Assembly: GCA_964527265.1 (NCBI GenBank)
Contig: CAZGOM010000004.1
Coordinates: 19,858 to 83,857, forward strand
Source of the DNA: CAZGOM01 sp964527265
GTDB taxonomy: Bacteria > Planctomycetota > Phycisphaerae > Phycisphaerales > Phycisphaeraceae
Length of the DNA: 64,000 nucleotides
Direction of reading: 5' to 3'
The stretch's first letter is position 1, and every line of letters starts with the position of its first letter. The translations under genes and the position numbers were made by a program. Shown piece by piece: positions 6,462-14,085 of this stretch. The notes under the pieces were generated by a model. It did not search any database, had not been told where the DNA came from, and was given only the letters and a program-made list of their open reading frames with translations.

Positions 6462-9257
6462 TCAGGATTGGGCGGCTTCGCGGAGTTTGCGGAGGATGTC
6501 GAAGGCCTGGACGGGGGTAAGGTTGTCGATGTCGAGGGTTTTGAGTTTGGCGAGGGCGGGGTGGTCGAGGTATTCAGTGAAAAGAGAGAGTTGTTCGTTG
6601 GGTTTGGGTTTGCGGGATTTTTTGGAGGAAGCGGCGGAAAGAGCGCCTTCATCGTGACCCTCGGGCTGAGGGAGAGGGGGGGAAGAGTGGCTGACGGCGA
6701 GTTGGGAGAGGAGTGCGTTGGCGCGGTTGACGACTTCCTTGGGGAGGCCGGCGATTTTCGCGACGTGTATGCCATAGGAGCGGTCGGTGCGTCCGGGTGC
6801 GATGCGGTGGAGGAAGACGATTTCCTCCTGCCATTCGCGGACGGTGACGTGGAGGTTGGTGACGTTGGGGTAGCCGGTGCCGGCCGGTTCGACATCGGCG
6901 AGGCTGGTGAGTTCGTGGTAGTGGGTGGCGAAGAGCGTGCGAGGTTGTTTCTGGGCGAGGTGCTCGGCGATGGCCCAGGCCAGGGAGAGGCCGTCCAGGG
7001 TGCTTGTGCCGCGGCCGATCTCGTCGAGGATGACGAGGCTTTTAGCGGTGGCGTGGTGGCAGATGTTGGCGGTTTCGGTCATTTCCACCATGAAGGTGGA
7101 TGCGCCGGCGTGAAGTTCGTCGCTGGCGCCGATGCGGGTGAAGACGCGATCGCAAAGGCCGACGGTGCCGGCATCGGCGGGGATGTAGCTGCCGGTGTGG
7201 GCGAGCAGGGTGAGGAGGGCGGCGGTGCGGATGTAGGTGGATTTACCGGCCATGTTGGGGCCAGTTATAAGGGCGAGGGTCTGGCCAGGATCGGTGGCGG
7301 AGGTGGAGCCCAGGAGGATGTCGTTGGGGACGAAGCGGTCGCCGAGGATCTGGTCGAGGACTGGGTGGCGGCCGGCTTTGATGTCGAGGATGGGTTCATC
7401 GACGAGTTCAGGGCAGCAGTAGCGGTATTTCACAGCGCGATCAGCGAAGCAGGCCAGGACATCAAGTTCGGCGGTGGCTTCAGCAAAGGCGTGGAGCTGG
7501 GGGAGGCATTCGGCGATCTGGGTGCAGAGGCCAAAGAAAAGCTCGCCTTCGCGGGCGATGGCGCGGTCCTTGGCGGTGAGGACGCGGCCTTCGTAGTCTT
7601 TGAGTTCGGGGGTGATGAAGCGCTCAGCGTTTTTGAGGGTCTGCTTGCGGGACCATTCGGCGGGGGCTTTGTCGCGCTGGCCGGCGGTGAGTTCGATGTA
7701 AAAGCCGAACACTTTGTTAAAGCCGACTTTGAGGGAATTGATACCGGAGGACTGGATGAGGGTTTTTTGATAGCTGGCGAGCCAGACGTCGGAGTCGGTC
7801 TGGAGCTGGCGGCATTCGTCGAGCTGGGGGTCAAAGCCGTCGCGGATGAGGCCGCCGTCGCGCATGTGGTTGGGGGGCGACTCGATGCAGGCTTTGAGGA
7901 GGTGGTCGGAGAGGGCTTTTAAGCCCGGGGCGAGTGCGGCAAGGCGTTCGTAAAGGGGGCGGACGCTGGGGCGGGCTTCGAGGAGTTCGGCCAGGCGTGG
8001 GCCCTGGGCGAGGCTGATGGCGAGGGCGACCAGATCGCGGGGCGTGGCGCGGCCGATGGCGACGCGGGAGAGGATGCGCTGGACATCCTGAATGGAATCC
8101 AGGACGGTGCTGAGGGCGTCGCGGAAGGCGGCGTCTTCGATCATTGCTCCGACGGTTCGCTGCCGGGTTTTGATGGCTTGCTTGTCGGCCAGGGGATAGC
8201 AGAGCCACTGGCGCAGGAGGCGCTTGCCCATGGGCGTGGCGCATTTCTGGAAGACGCCCAGCAAGGTGCCCTGAGTGGAGTTGGAGCGGATGGTGCGTTC
8301 GACTTCGAGGCTGCGAAGGGAGGTCTGATCGACCACCATGAATTGAGAGGGCTCAAAGCGGCGGGGCGGTGAGAGATGAGGGAGTGCCCCGGAGGGTTTT
8401 GGGCTGCTGCCGCCGGAGGTGACGGCGACTTTGGTTTTCTGCGTTTCAAGGAGGTAGTGGATGACTGCACTGGCGGGGCCGATAGCGGAGTCTTCGTCGG
8501 AGAGGCCAAAGCCGGAGAGGGTGGCGACGCCGAACTGGGTTTTGAGGGTCTGGATGGCGTCTTTGTTACGGAACTGCCAGGCAGGGCGGCCGGCGACGGC
8601 GCAGTTTAAAGGCTCGGCAAGCTGGGTGATGCGCTGTGGGGGGCGGTGGTCGCTTGTTTCGACGTAGAGGAGCTCGCTGGGGCGGATGCGGGCGATTTCA
8701 TCGGAGAGAGAGGTGAGAGGGAAGGTGGCGAGATGGAATTCTCCGGTGGAGAGTTCGGCCCAGGCGACGGAAGCACCCGGCCCGGAAGTGCCCTTGGGGT
8801 CGGTGATGTCATGGAAAACGACGGCTGCGAGGTGGTTGGAAGCGCCTTCTTCAAGGAAGGATTCGTCGGTGAGGGTGCCGGGGGTGATGACGCGGGTGAC
8901 ATCGCGACGGACGACGCCTTTGGTGTGGGCGGGGTCTTCCATCTGTTCGCAGACGGCTACGCGGTGGCCGGCCTGGATCATGCGGCGGAGATAAGACTCG
9001 GCGGCGTGGAAGGGGACGCCGGCCATGGGGACATTTTTGGTGCGTTGGGTGAGAGTGACGCCGAGGACTTTGTGGACGAGGATGGCGTCGTCGAAGAACA
9101 TTTCATAAAAGTCGCCCATGCGGAAGAAGAGAACGCAGTCAGGATGTTCACGCTTGAAGCGGAAGTACTGACGCATCGCCGGGGTGTCGATATTGACGGA
9201 GGGATCGATGCCGGGGGGCCGCTCTATGGGTGCTTCTTGTTCGGACGTATCTGGCAT
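6462..9257 (-). CDS. mutS: DNA mismatch repair ATPase MutS
   Basis: Full-length 931-residue MutS, which finds mismatches and recruits MutL. In order: mismatch-binding domain with the Phe-X-Glu motif F50-Y51-E52 in RMGDFYEMF, connector, lever and clamp domains, then the ATPase with Walker A GPNMAGKST near residue 664, Walker B VILDEIGRGTS near 740 and the HTH end. Near residue 888, QLSLF matches the sliding-clamp binding motif. Two low-complexity insertions stand out: one around residues 285-310 (Ser/Pro/Gly-rich) and one around 850-870, whose DNA (6653-6690) resembles the REP-like hairpin seen between genes. mutL is not in the window. A heptad array starts just upstream of the start codon. 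Confidence 0.97.
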   Translation of the reverse strand: MPDTSEQEAPIERPPGIDPSVNIDTPAMRQYFRFKREHPDCVLFFRMGDFYEMFFDDAILVHKVLGVTLTQRTKNVPMAGVPFHAAESYLRRMIQAGHRVAVCEQMEDPAHTKGVVRRDVTRVITPGTLTDESFLEEGASNHLAAVVFHDITDPKGTSGPGASVAWAELSTGEFHLATFPLTSLSDEIARIRPSELLYVETSDHRPPQRITQLAEPLNCAVAGRPAWQFRNKDAIQTLKTQFGVATLSGFGLSDEDSAIGPASAVIHYLLETQKTKVAVTSGGSSPKPSGALPHLSPPRRFEPSQFMVVDQTSLRSLEVERTIRSNSTQGTLLGVFQKCATPMGKRLLRQWLCYPLADKQAIKTRQRTVGAMIEDAAFRDALSTVLDSIQDVQRILSRVAIGRATPRDLVALAISLAQGPRLAELLEARPSVRPLYERLAALAPGLKALSDHLLKACIESPPNHMRDGGLIRDGFDPQLDECRQLQTDSDVWLASYQKTLIQSSGINSLKVGFNKVFGFYIELTAGQRDKAPAEWSRKQTLKNAERFITPELKDYEGRVLTAKDRAIAREGELFFGLCTQIAECLPQLHAFAEATAELDVLACFADRAVKYRYCCPELVDEPILDIKAGRHPVLDQILGDRFVPNDILLGSTSATDPGQTLALITGPNMAGKSTYIRTAALLTLLAHTGSYIPADAGTVGLCDRVFTRIGASDELHAGASTFMVEMTETANICHHATAKSLVILDEIGRGTSTLDGLSLAWAIAEHLAQKQPRTLFATHYHELTSLADVEPAGTGYPNVTNLHVTVREWQEEIVFLHRIAPGRTDRSYGIHVAKIAGLPKEVVNRANALLSQLAVSHSSPPLPQPEGHDEGALSAASSKKSRKPKPNEQLSLFTEYLDHPALAKLKTLDIDNLTPVQAFDILRKLREAAQS

Positions 9258-9274
9258 TGGGACAATTTAGCAGG

Positions 9275-9312
9275 TTGGGGTCTGGGGTCTAGGGTCTGGG
9301 TTCCGGTCAGAG
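9275..9312. repeat. GGGTCTG/GGGTCTA heptad array
   Basis: GGGTCTG, GGGTCTA, GGGTCTG and a partial fourth unit followed by TCAGAGG, directly upstream of mutS. The same sequence, including the TCAGA tail, recurs at 31.7, 32.8 and 36.8 kb. Confidence 0.75.
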
Positions 9313-9329
9313 GAAGATGTCCATTGTGG

Positions 9330-9378
9330 GGTTGGGGTGGATCGTTTACCACTAAGACACCATGACACGAAGGTCAGA
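9330..9378. repeat. TTACCACTAAGACAC dispersed repeat, copy 1
   Basis: 49 bases that match 16414-16462 at 44 positions, in the same orientation. Both copies begin GGTTGGGGTGGA and end ACGAAGGTCAGA. Confidence 0.7.
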
Positions 9379-9573
9379 TGAAGGTGAGAAAGAGGGTGGT
9401 GTTTTAAGTGGTTATAAGAGCGATTGGCTGGGTGAACGGAATTCATGGTTGTGTGAAGAGGTTGGGAAAAGGTGTGAAGATGGATGCAGGGTGGTTGAGG
9501 GTGAGTGGGGGGAAGGCGATGTGGGGCGGTGTGGGTGATTGGAGCTTATATTCAGGTGATTTGTGTTTATGAT

Positions 9574-9617
9574 GGCGCGGGCAAGACACCCCTTGGATGC
9601 AGTGTGGAATGTGCCGC
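9574..9617. repeat. GTGTG/CACAC hairpin repeat, copy 1 (degenerate)
   Basis: Carries GCGCGGGCAAGACAC at the left and TGCAGTGTGG at the right, so ACAC and GTGT can pair. Better copies of this element are at 27637, 50413 and 58375. Confidence 0.5.
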
Positions 9618-9640
9618 CGGGAATTGGGTGAGCCATTGCG

Positions 9641-9669
9641 TTGCACTCGGGGGAGGTTGTCGTTACAAT
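9641..9669 (+). promoter_or_regulatory. Sigma-70-type promoter of rplU
   Basis: TTGCAC (9641-9646) and TACAAT (9664-9669) are separated by 17 bases, 42 bases before the rplU start codon. Confidence 0.65.
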
Positions 9670-9710
9670 GTTGGGCCTTGTCCATTTTCGGTTAAACAGA
9701 GGTTTGGACC

Positions 9711-10031
9711 ATGTACGCAATTATTGAAGACAGCGGAACGCAGATCCGTGTCGCTCAGGGTGATGTGATTAAGATCGCCCTGCGCCAGTTGCCGGATAAC
9801 TCCGGCAAGATCACCATTGACCGGGTTCTCCTGGTGGGTGGCATCGAGGGTACGCCGGCGAAAGTTGGCGCGCCTTTGGTGGACGGCGCCAAGGTTGAGC
9901 TGGAAATTCTTTCGCGCGAAAAGGACGAGCGGGTTGTTATCCGTAAGTTCCGTCGCCGGAAGAACTACCGCCGTCACCGCGGGCACCGGCAGGAATACCT
10001 GAAGGTCAAGGTTACGTCTTTGACGGCCTGA
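9711..10031 (+). CDS. rplU: 50S ribosomal protein L21
   Basis: 106-residue L21, which binds 23S rRNA in the large subunit. It starts MYAIIEDSGTQIRVAQGDVI and has the family's KVGAPLVDGAKVELEI block and the basic C-terminal FRRRKNYRRHRGHRQEY tail that contacts rRNA. It has its own promoter and a strong terminator. In most bacteria rpmA (L27) follows at once; here no L27 is seen downstream, so the rplU-rpmA pair is split in this genome. Confidence 0.97.
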   Translation: MYAIIEDSGTQIRVAQGDVIKIALRQLPDNSGKITIDRVLLVGGIEGTPAKVGAPLVDGAKVELEILSREKDERVVIRKFRRRKNYRRHRGHRQEYLKVKVTSLTA

Positions 10032-10121
10032 TCTTTGGGCTTTGCCTGGCGGGCTTTGACGGCTAGAGATGGCTGGTTAAGGCGCAGTTGGGTGATTCTG
10101 CTCATACGAATGACTATCATG

Positions 10122-10160
10122 CATCGGCTCGGGCTTGCCCGAGCCGGTGTTTGTTATTTT
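10122..10160 (+). terminator. Intrinsic terminator after rplU
   Basis: A 13-bp stem (10122-10134 with 10137-10149; one T-G pair) with a TT tip, GGCTCGGGC/GCCCGAGCC at its core, followed by TTTGTTATTTT. It closes a 90-base trailer after rplU. Confidence 0.85.
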
Positions 10161-10297
10161 GGGGTGGTGTGGGATTTTTGGAACTTCATGCAAGCCGGCG
10201 GGTCGAACCCCTATAGAAGAAGACAGGCGGAGCGTGTTTTCACAAATGATTGTGTGGAGATACGAGGCCGATTGTCACGGGCAAAAAGGGTGTTATC

Positions 10298-10474
10298 ATG
10301 CCGGTTATGACTTTCACAACAATATTGCTCGATGCGGTTTCGATGCTTGGCGCCGGCATGATTGATCCCGCTCCGCCGCGGAATTACATGTGGGCGATGA
10401 TTTTTCAGATCATTTTCATGCTGGCGTGCGTCGGCGTGAGCGTGAAATGGACGAAAAAGACACATCAGGATTAA
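10298..10474 (+). CDS. Small single-pass membrane protein, unknown
   Basis: A 58-residue frame starting MPVMTFTTILLDAVSML with a hydrophobic helix at about residues 29-48 (YMWAMIFQIIFMLACVGVSV) and a basic end, KWTKKTHQD. This is a plausible inner-membrane miniprotein oriented with the basic tail inside. The start at 10298 is preceded by AAAAAGGG; an upstream in-frame start at 10250 would add 16 unlikely residues. It lies between the rplU terminator and two small exported proteins. No function is proposed. Confidence 0.5.
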   Translation: MPVMTFTTILLDAVSMLGAGMIDPAPPRNYMWAMIFQIIFMLACVGVSVKWTKKTHQD

Positions 10475-10589
10475 TGGCTGTGGTTGGTCTGGATGTGTTT
10501 TGCGATATGCACAAAGCAGTGCCGCGAAGCGGTGCTGAAAAAGTGACGGGGCTGATCAAGTTTTTTACCCTTAGTTAAGGAGTCATGCC

Positions 10590-10871
10590 GTGAACCGCAA
10601 GACCCTCGGAGCGCTGATCGCGCTGAATGTCGTGCTCTTGGCCGGATTGGCCGCTGTTTGTCTTGCGCCCAAACAGGCGCAGGCGCAGGGGTTTGCCGGG
10701 TCGAGCTATTTGATGCTGGCCGGTGATGTGACGGGACGCGAGCAGCAGGCTGCGATTTACGTCATTGACGTGAATACGGGGCAGATTGCCGCGTTGTTCT
10801 TCAATGGCTCCAGCGGCAAATGGGAAGAGATTGCGTACAAGAACGTTGCTGACGATCTCGTCGGGAAATGA
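10590..10871 (+). CDS. Small secreted protein, unknown (pair member 1)
   Basis: A 93-residue protein with a clear signal peptide (LGALIALNVVLLAGLAAVCL, cleavage expected near AQAQG) and a mature part of about 60 residues that looks like one small beta domain: SSYLMLAGDV, AIYVIDVNTGQIAALFF, NGSSGKWEEI. AAGGAG precedes the ATG, with GTGAACC at the start region. The next gene codes for a similar protein of the same design. The YVIDVNTGQ strand-turn resembles a single blade of a beta-propeller, but that is only an impression. Confidence 0.65.
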   Translation: MNRKTLGALIALNVVLLAGLAAVCLAPKQAQAQGFAGSSYLMLAGDVTGREQQAAIYVIDVNTGQIAALFFNGSSGKWEEIAYKNVADDLVGK

Positions 10872-10948
10872 GCTTGATACGTGTCACTTTGGCTTTGACT
10901 GTTTGGCCTTGAGTGTTCCGGTCTGACGCCTTTTTCTGGAGATATAAG

Positions 10949-11293
10949 ATGAAACCGATTCAAACTGCCTGCTTTGCACTGATTGGGTCTGCCTTTGTTC
11001 TGGGCGCCCTTTTGCTGGTGAATATCCAAGACCGCTTCACCCCCCAGGCCGAGGCCGGGCTGGTGATTGCGCGTGACCGCTTCACGTTGCTGACCGCCAA
11101 GACGAAGATCGGCGAAGAAAACCTCTTCGTGATTGAAAACACGAGCCAGAAGCTGCTGGTGTACAAGGTCGAAGTGCAACGCAACAACATGATCCTGGCG
11201 GGTGTGTTCCCGATTGGGCAGTTCTTTGCAGCGCGCGGTGGGGGCGGCGCGGGCGGACGACCCAGCAACACTTCGGGCAAGGTGACGCGCTGA
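10949..11293 (+). CDS. Small secreted protein, unknown (pair member 2)
   Basis: A 114-residue protein with a signal peptide (ACFALIGSAFVLGALLLV) and a small domain, AGLVIARDRFTLLTAKT, LFVIENTSQKLLVYKVE and NNMILAG, that repeats the design of the gene 78 bases upstream (signal, LxxxxDxxTLL strand, xFVIxNTxQxLxxY strand). It ends in a Gly-rich tail (RGGGGAGGR). GGAGAT lies before the ATG at 10949; the frame extends 12 codons further up without a ribosome site. The pair is probably co-transcribed, and a long stem follows it. Function unknown. Confidence 0.65.
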   Translation: MKPIQTACFALIGSAFVLGALLLVNIQDRFTPQAEAGLVIARDRFTLLTAKTKIGEENLFVIENTSQKLLVYKVEVQRNNMILAGVFPIGQFFAARGGGGAGGRPSNTSGKVTR

Positions 11294-11331
11294 AGCGCTT
11301 GAACCTCGTGTTAAGTGATGTCTAAAAATAG

Positions 11332-11361
11332 CGCCCCGGGCTGTCTAAGCAGCCTGGGGCG
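11332..11361 (+). terminator. Strong hairpin between the small secreted genes and bioB
   Basis: CGCCCCGGGCTG (11332-11343) pairs along 12 bases with CAGCCTGGGGCG (11350-11361; one G-T pair). Only TTG follows, so it is a weak intrinsic terminator or a structured leader of bioB. Confidence 0.55.
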
Positions 11362-11405
11362 TTGTACAATCTGTGGGTTCTAAAAGCACTGTTTGAAAGC
11401 GACTT

Positions 11406-12497
11406 ATGACTCAGATCGACTACGACGCGCAGACCGCACGCATCGCCCAGCTTGCCGGGCAGGTTTTGGGTGGGGGGCAGATTTCCCGTGAGGAGGCGCG
11501 CGAGCTGGCCAGGACGGAAGGGGATGCGCTTTACGACCTTTATTTCTGGGCGAACAAGATCCGCATTAAGTTCGTGGGGCGGAATGTGAAGTTCTGCTCG
11601 ATCGTGGCGGCGAAGGTGGGTAACTGCAGTGAAGACTGCGGGTATTGCTCGCAGTCGAAGCACCACAAGACACATGTGGCACCGGGCAAGCTGTCTGTAG
11701 AAGAGATGACACAGGCGATGGAGCAGGCGCTGGGGTCTGGCGCCAATTCGTTTGGGATTGTGAACTCAGGGCGCGGGCCTACGGATGCGGAACTGGATTG
11801 GCTGGAGCCGTTTTACAAGAATGCCGTGGAGAACGGGAAGATCCGTCCTTGTGCGACGCTGGGTGAATTGAACCCGGAACATGCGGACCGCCTGGTGGGG
11901 ATGGGCGTGCTGAGGATCAACCACAACCTGGAGACCTCGCGGCGCAACTTCCCGAAAGTCGTGACGACGCACAGCTATGAGGATCGACTTAAGACGATCA
12001 AGACAGCCAAGGCGGCGGGGCTTTCGGTCTGCTCAGGCGGGATTTTTGGGATGGGTGAAGAATGGGAAGACCGGATCGACATGGCCATGGACCTGCGCGA
12101 ACTGGGCGTGGAAGTGGTGCCGATCAATTTCCTGAACCAGATTGCGGGCACGGCACTTTACGGCAAGCAATCAGATCTTACCCCGATGGAAGCGCTGAAA
12201 ATCGTTGCGTTGTATCGGTTCATGCTGCCGGAGAAGGAACTCAAAATCGCCGGCGGGCGTGAGAAGATTCTGCGTGATATGCAGTCATGGATGTTCTTTG
12301 CGGGCGGTTCGAGCTTCTTGATTGGGAACTACCTGACGACGTTCGGGCGCACGCCGCAGCAGGACCACCAGATGCTGTCAGACCTGGGCATGCCTTTCAC
12401 CACGTTCGACGAGGTGGAGCATGAGGCGCCTGCGCCGCAGCCGTCCGGTGGTCTGGCTGGTAAGCGTCAGTTTGCGTTGCCGGTGGTGAATGGCTGA
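11406..12497 (+). CDS. bioB: Biotin synthase
   Basis: Radical-SAM enzyme that inserts sulfur into dethiobiotin in the last step of biotin synthesis. The 363-residue chain has the CxxxCxxC cluster motif at C74, C78 and C81 (NCSEDCGYCSQSKHH), the family's FCSIVAAK just before it, SGRGPTDAELDWL, and YNHNLET-type HNLETSRRNFP with the second-cluster residues; the C-terminal FAGGSSFLIGNYLTT is also typical. No other bio gene is adjacent. Codon use and G+C match the neighbours. The strong stem just upstream could act as a leader structure, but no biotin-responsive site is recognised. Confidence 0.96.
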   Translation: MTQIDYDAQTARIAQLAGQVLGGGQISREEARELARTEGDALYDLYFWANKIRIKFVGRNVKFCSIVAAKVGNCSEDCGYCSQSKHHKTHVAPGKLSVEEMTQAMEQALGSGANSFGIVNSGRGPTDAELDWLEPFYKNAVENGKIRPCATLGELNPEHADRLVGMGVLRINHNLETSRRNFPKVVTTHSYEDRLKTIKTAKAAGLSVCSGGIFGMGEEWEDRIDMAMDLRELGVEVVPINFLNQIAGTALYGKQSDLTPMEALKIVALYRFMLPEKELKIAGGREKILRDMQSWMFFAGGSSFLIGNYLTTFGRTPQQDHQMLSDLGMPFTTFDEVEHEAPAPQPSGGLAGKRQFALPVVNG

Positions 12498-12700
12498 TCT
12501 GAATTGAAGTCCTTGGGATTTGGGCAGTGTGAATAGGTATTCCCTGAAGGGTTTGCCTTAGACCTATAGTTTGTGGTGAAACCAACTTCAAAAGATGGCG
12601 TACGGCGAAAGCTGAATGCTTGGCAACGCTGGTTTCGCCTGATGTGTAGAAGGGGATTTGGGAGGATGACACGGAGGCGTGTTCGCGTATAGATTTCAGG

Positions 12701-13633
12701 GTGGCTGGAAATTTTAAATTTATGGGGTGTTGGAGTGGGCTTGTTGTGTTGCTGTTATTTGGTGGGATGTCGGTTGGGTGTTCTGCGTTTGATTTGATTA
12801 ATGCGCCGATACCGAGGTGGGGGTATGAGAGCGGCAAGGATATTCCTTATGGTTTTGCAGAGCGGCAGAAGCTGGATGTTTATCGGCCAATTAATGTTTC
12901 AGAGGATGTGAAGGTGGGGGCGCCGGTGGTGATTTTTTTCTATGGGGGTGGATGGCGGCGTGGGGAGAAGGAGGACTATCGGTTTGTGGCGGAGGCGTTG
13001 GTAAGCAGCGGATTTATCGTGGTGTTGCCGGATTACCGGGTGTATCCGGAGGCGGTGTTTCCTGGGTTTGTGGAGGATGGGGCGCTGGCGGTGCGGTGGG
13101 TGAAACGGAACATTGCGCGGTATGGAGGGGACCCGAGGCGGGTTTATTTGATGGGGCATTCAGCGGGGGCGCACATTGTGGCTTTATTGACGTTGGATGA
13201 AAGGTATCTGAAGGGGGCGGGACTGGAACGAGGGGATATCCGTGCGTCGGTGGGGATTGCCGGGCCGTATGATTTTCAGCCGTACGCGGAAGACCATGTG
13301 ATATTCAATATGGCGGCAGAGGTGGGGACGAAGCGCAATCCGAGGGTTCAGCCGGTGAATTTTGTGGATGGGCATGCGCCGCCGATGCTGCTGATGCATG
13401 GATTGAAGGATGATCTGGTGGATCCGGCTAATTCGATTGAGTTGGCGGCGGCGATCCAGAAGGCCGGAGGGGAGGTGCGGTTGGTGACGTATTCGGGGAT
13501 GGATCATCGGTACGTGCTGATGGCGATGGCGTGGCAGTTTGGCTGGCTGGGGCCTGTGCGTGAGGATTTGCTGGATTTTCTGGATGCGCAGGGGGCGGGC
13601 GGGGGGAAGAGCGTTGATTTTGGGTTGGATTAG
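12701..13633 (+). CDS. Alpha/beta-hydrolase lipoprotein (carboxylesterase type)
   Basis: A predicted esterase of the BD-FAE/hormone-sensitive-lipase type, 310 residues if the GTG at 12701 is used (an ATG at 12722 is an alternative). The N-terminus is a signal peptide ending in GMSVGC, a likely lipobox, so the enzyme would sit on a membrane facing the periplasm. Motifs: FFYGGGWRRG (oxyanion loop, with HGGG changed to YGGG), nucleophile elbow GHSAG, Asp in HGLKDDLVDP and His in GMDHRY. Its stop codon overlaps that of the convergent VOC gene by 4 bases. Substrate unknown; xylan or other sugar esters are possible. Confidence 0.85.
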   Translation: MAGNFKFMGCWSGLVVLLLFGGMSVGCSAFDLINAPIPRWGYESGKDIPYGFAERQKLDVYRPINVSEDVKVGAPVVIFFYGGGWRRGEKEDYRFVAEALVSSGFIVVLPDYRVYPEAVFPGFVEDGALAVRWVKRNIARYGGDPRRVYLMGHSAGAHIVALLTLDERYLKGAGLERGDIRASVGIAGPYDFQPYAEDHVIFNMAAEVGTKRNPRVQPVNFVDGHAPPMLLMHGLKDDLVDPANSIELAAAIQKAGGEVRLVTYSGMDHRYVLMAMAWQFGWLGPVREDLLDFLDAQGAGGGKSVDFGLD

Positions 13634-14061
13634 TAGATGGCCCAGAAGCCGGGGGTGATGAGTTCGACGAGGTGGTGGTCGGGGTCGCGGAAGTAGAGGC
13701 TTTTGGCGCCGGCGGGCCAGGTGACGGTGCTTTCGATGGGGATATTCAGCTGATTTAGGCGGTTTTGCCAGGGGGTGAAGTCGGCGGCGGCGATGGAGAA
13801 GGCGAAGTGGGCGGGGCCGGAGGCGTCGTGGGTGGGGATGAAGCCGGTGCCACCGGGGGGAGCGGGGACGGGTTGGAGGGTTCCTTTTTGCTGGAAGATG
13901 AGTAGCACACAGCAGTTAGAGACGTTGAGGGCGATGAGGCGGTCGGAGTCGAGGAGGGCGGGGAAGCCGAAGAGGTTGCGGTAGAAGTCGGCGGTGGTTT
14001 TTGGGTTGGCGGCGTAAAGGGCGGTTTCGAGGATGCCGCCGACGGGGGGGATGGAGGGCAT
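13630..14061 (-). CDS. VOC (glyoxalase/bleomycin-resistance) family protein
   Basis: A 143-residue protein with two beta-alpha-beta-beta-beta repeats of the vicinal-oxygen-chelate fold: LETALYAANPKTTADFYRNL, ISCC-like strands, HFAFSIAAADF, and SLYFRDPDHHLVELITPG near the end. Metal ligands of the fold can be matched to a His in PAHFAF and Glu in LVELITP; the first repeat has Glu in ILETALY. The function could be a lyase, dioxygenase or resistance protein; the sequence does not decide. It is transcribed convergently with the esterase and in line with the peptidase at 14086. Confidence 0.8.
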   Translation of the reverse strand: MPSIPPVGGILETALYAANPKTTADFYRNLFGFPALLDSDRLIALNVSNCCVLLIFQQKGTLQPVPAPPGGTGFIPTHDASGPAHFAFSIAAADFTPWQNRLNQLNIPIESTVTWPAGAKSLYFRDPDHHLVELITPGFWAIY

Positions 14062-14085
14062 AGTGTGTCCTTAAGATGTTTTATA

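Larger units (their letters stand above)
9258..9710. other. Non-coding gap between mutS and rplU
   Basis: No credible gene is seen in these 453 bases. The gap holds a heptad array (9275-9312), a TACCACTAAGACAC-type repeat (9330-9378), a GTGTG/CACAC repeat (9574-9617) and the rplU promoter (9641-9669). Confidence 0.7.

Noticed and set aside
6363..7922. 519-codon frame on the strand opposite mutS
   Set aside because: Gly/Val/Asp/Glu-rich translation typical of antisense frames in G+C-rich genes; mutS on the other strand is certain.
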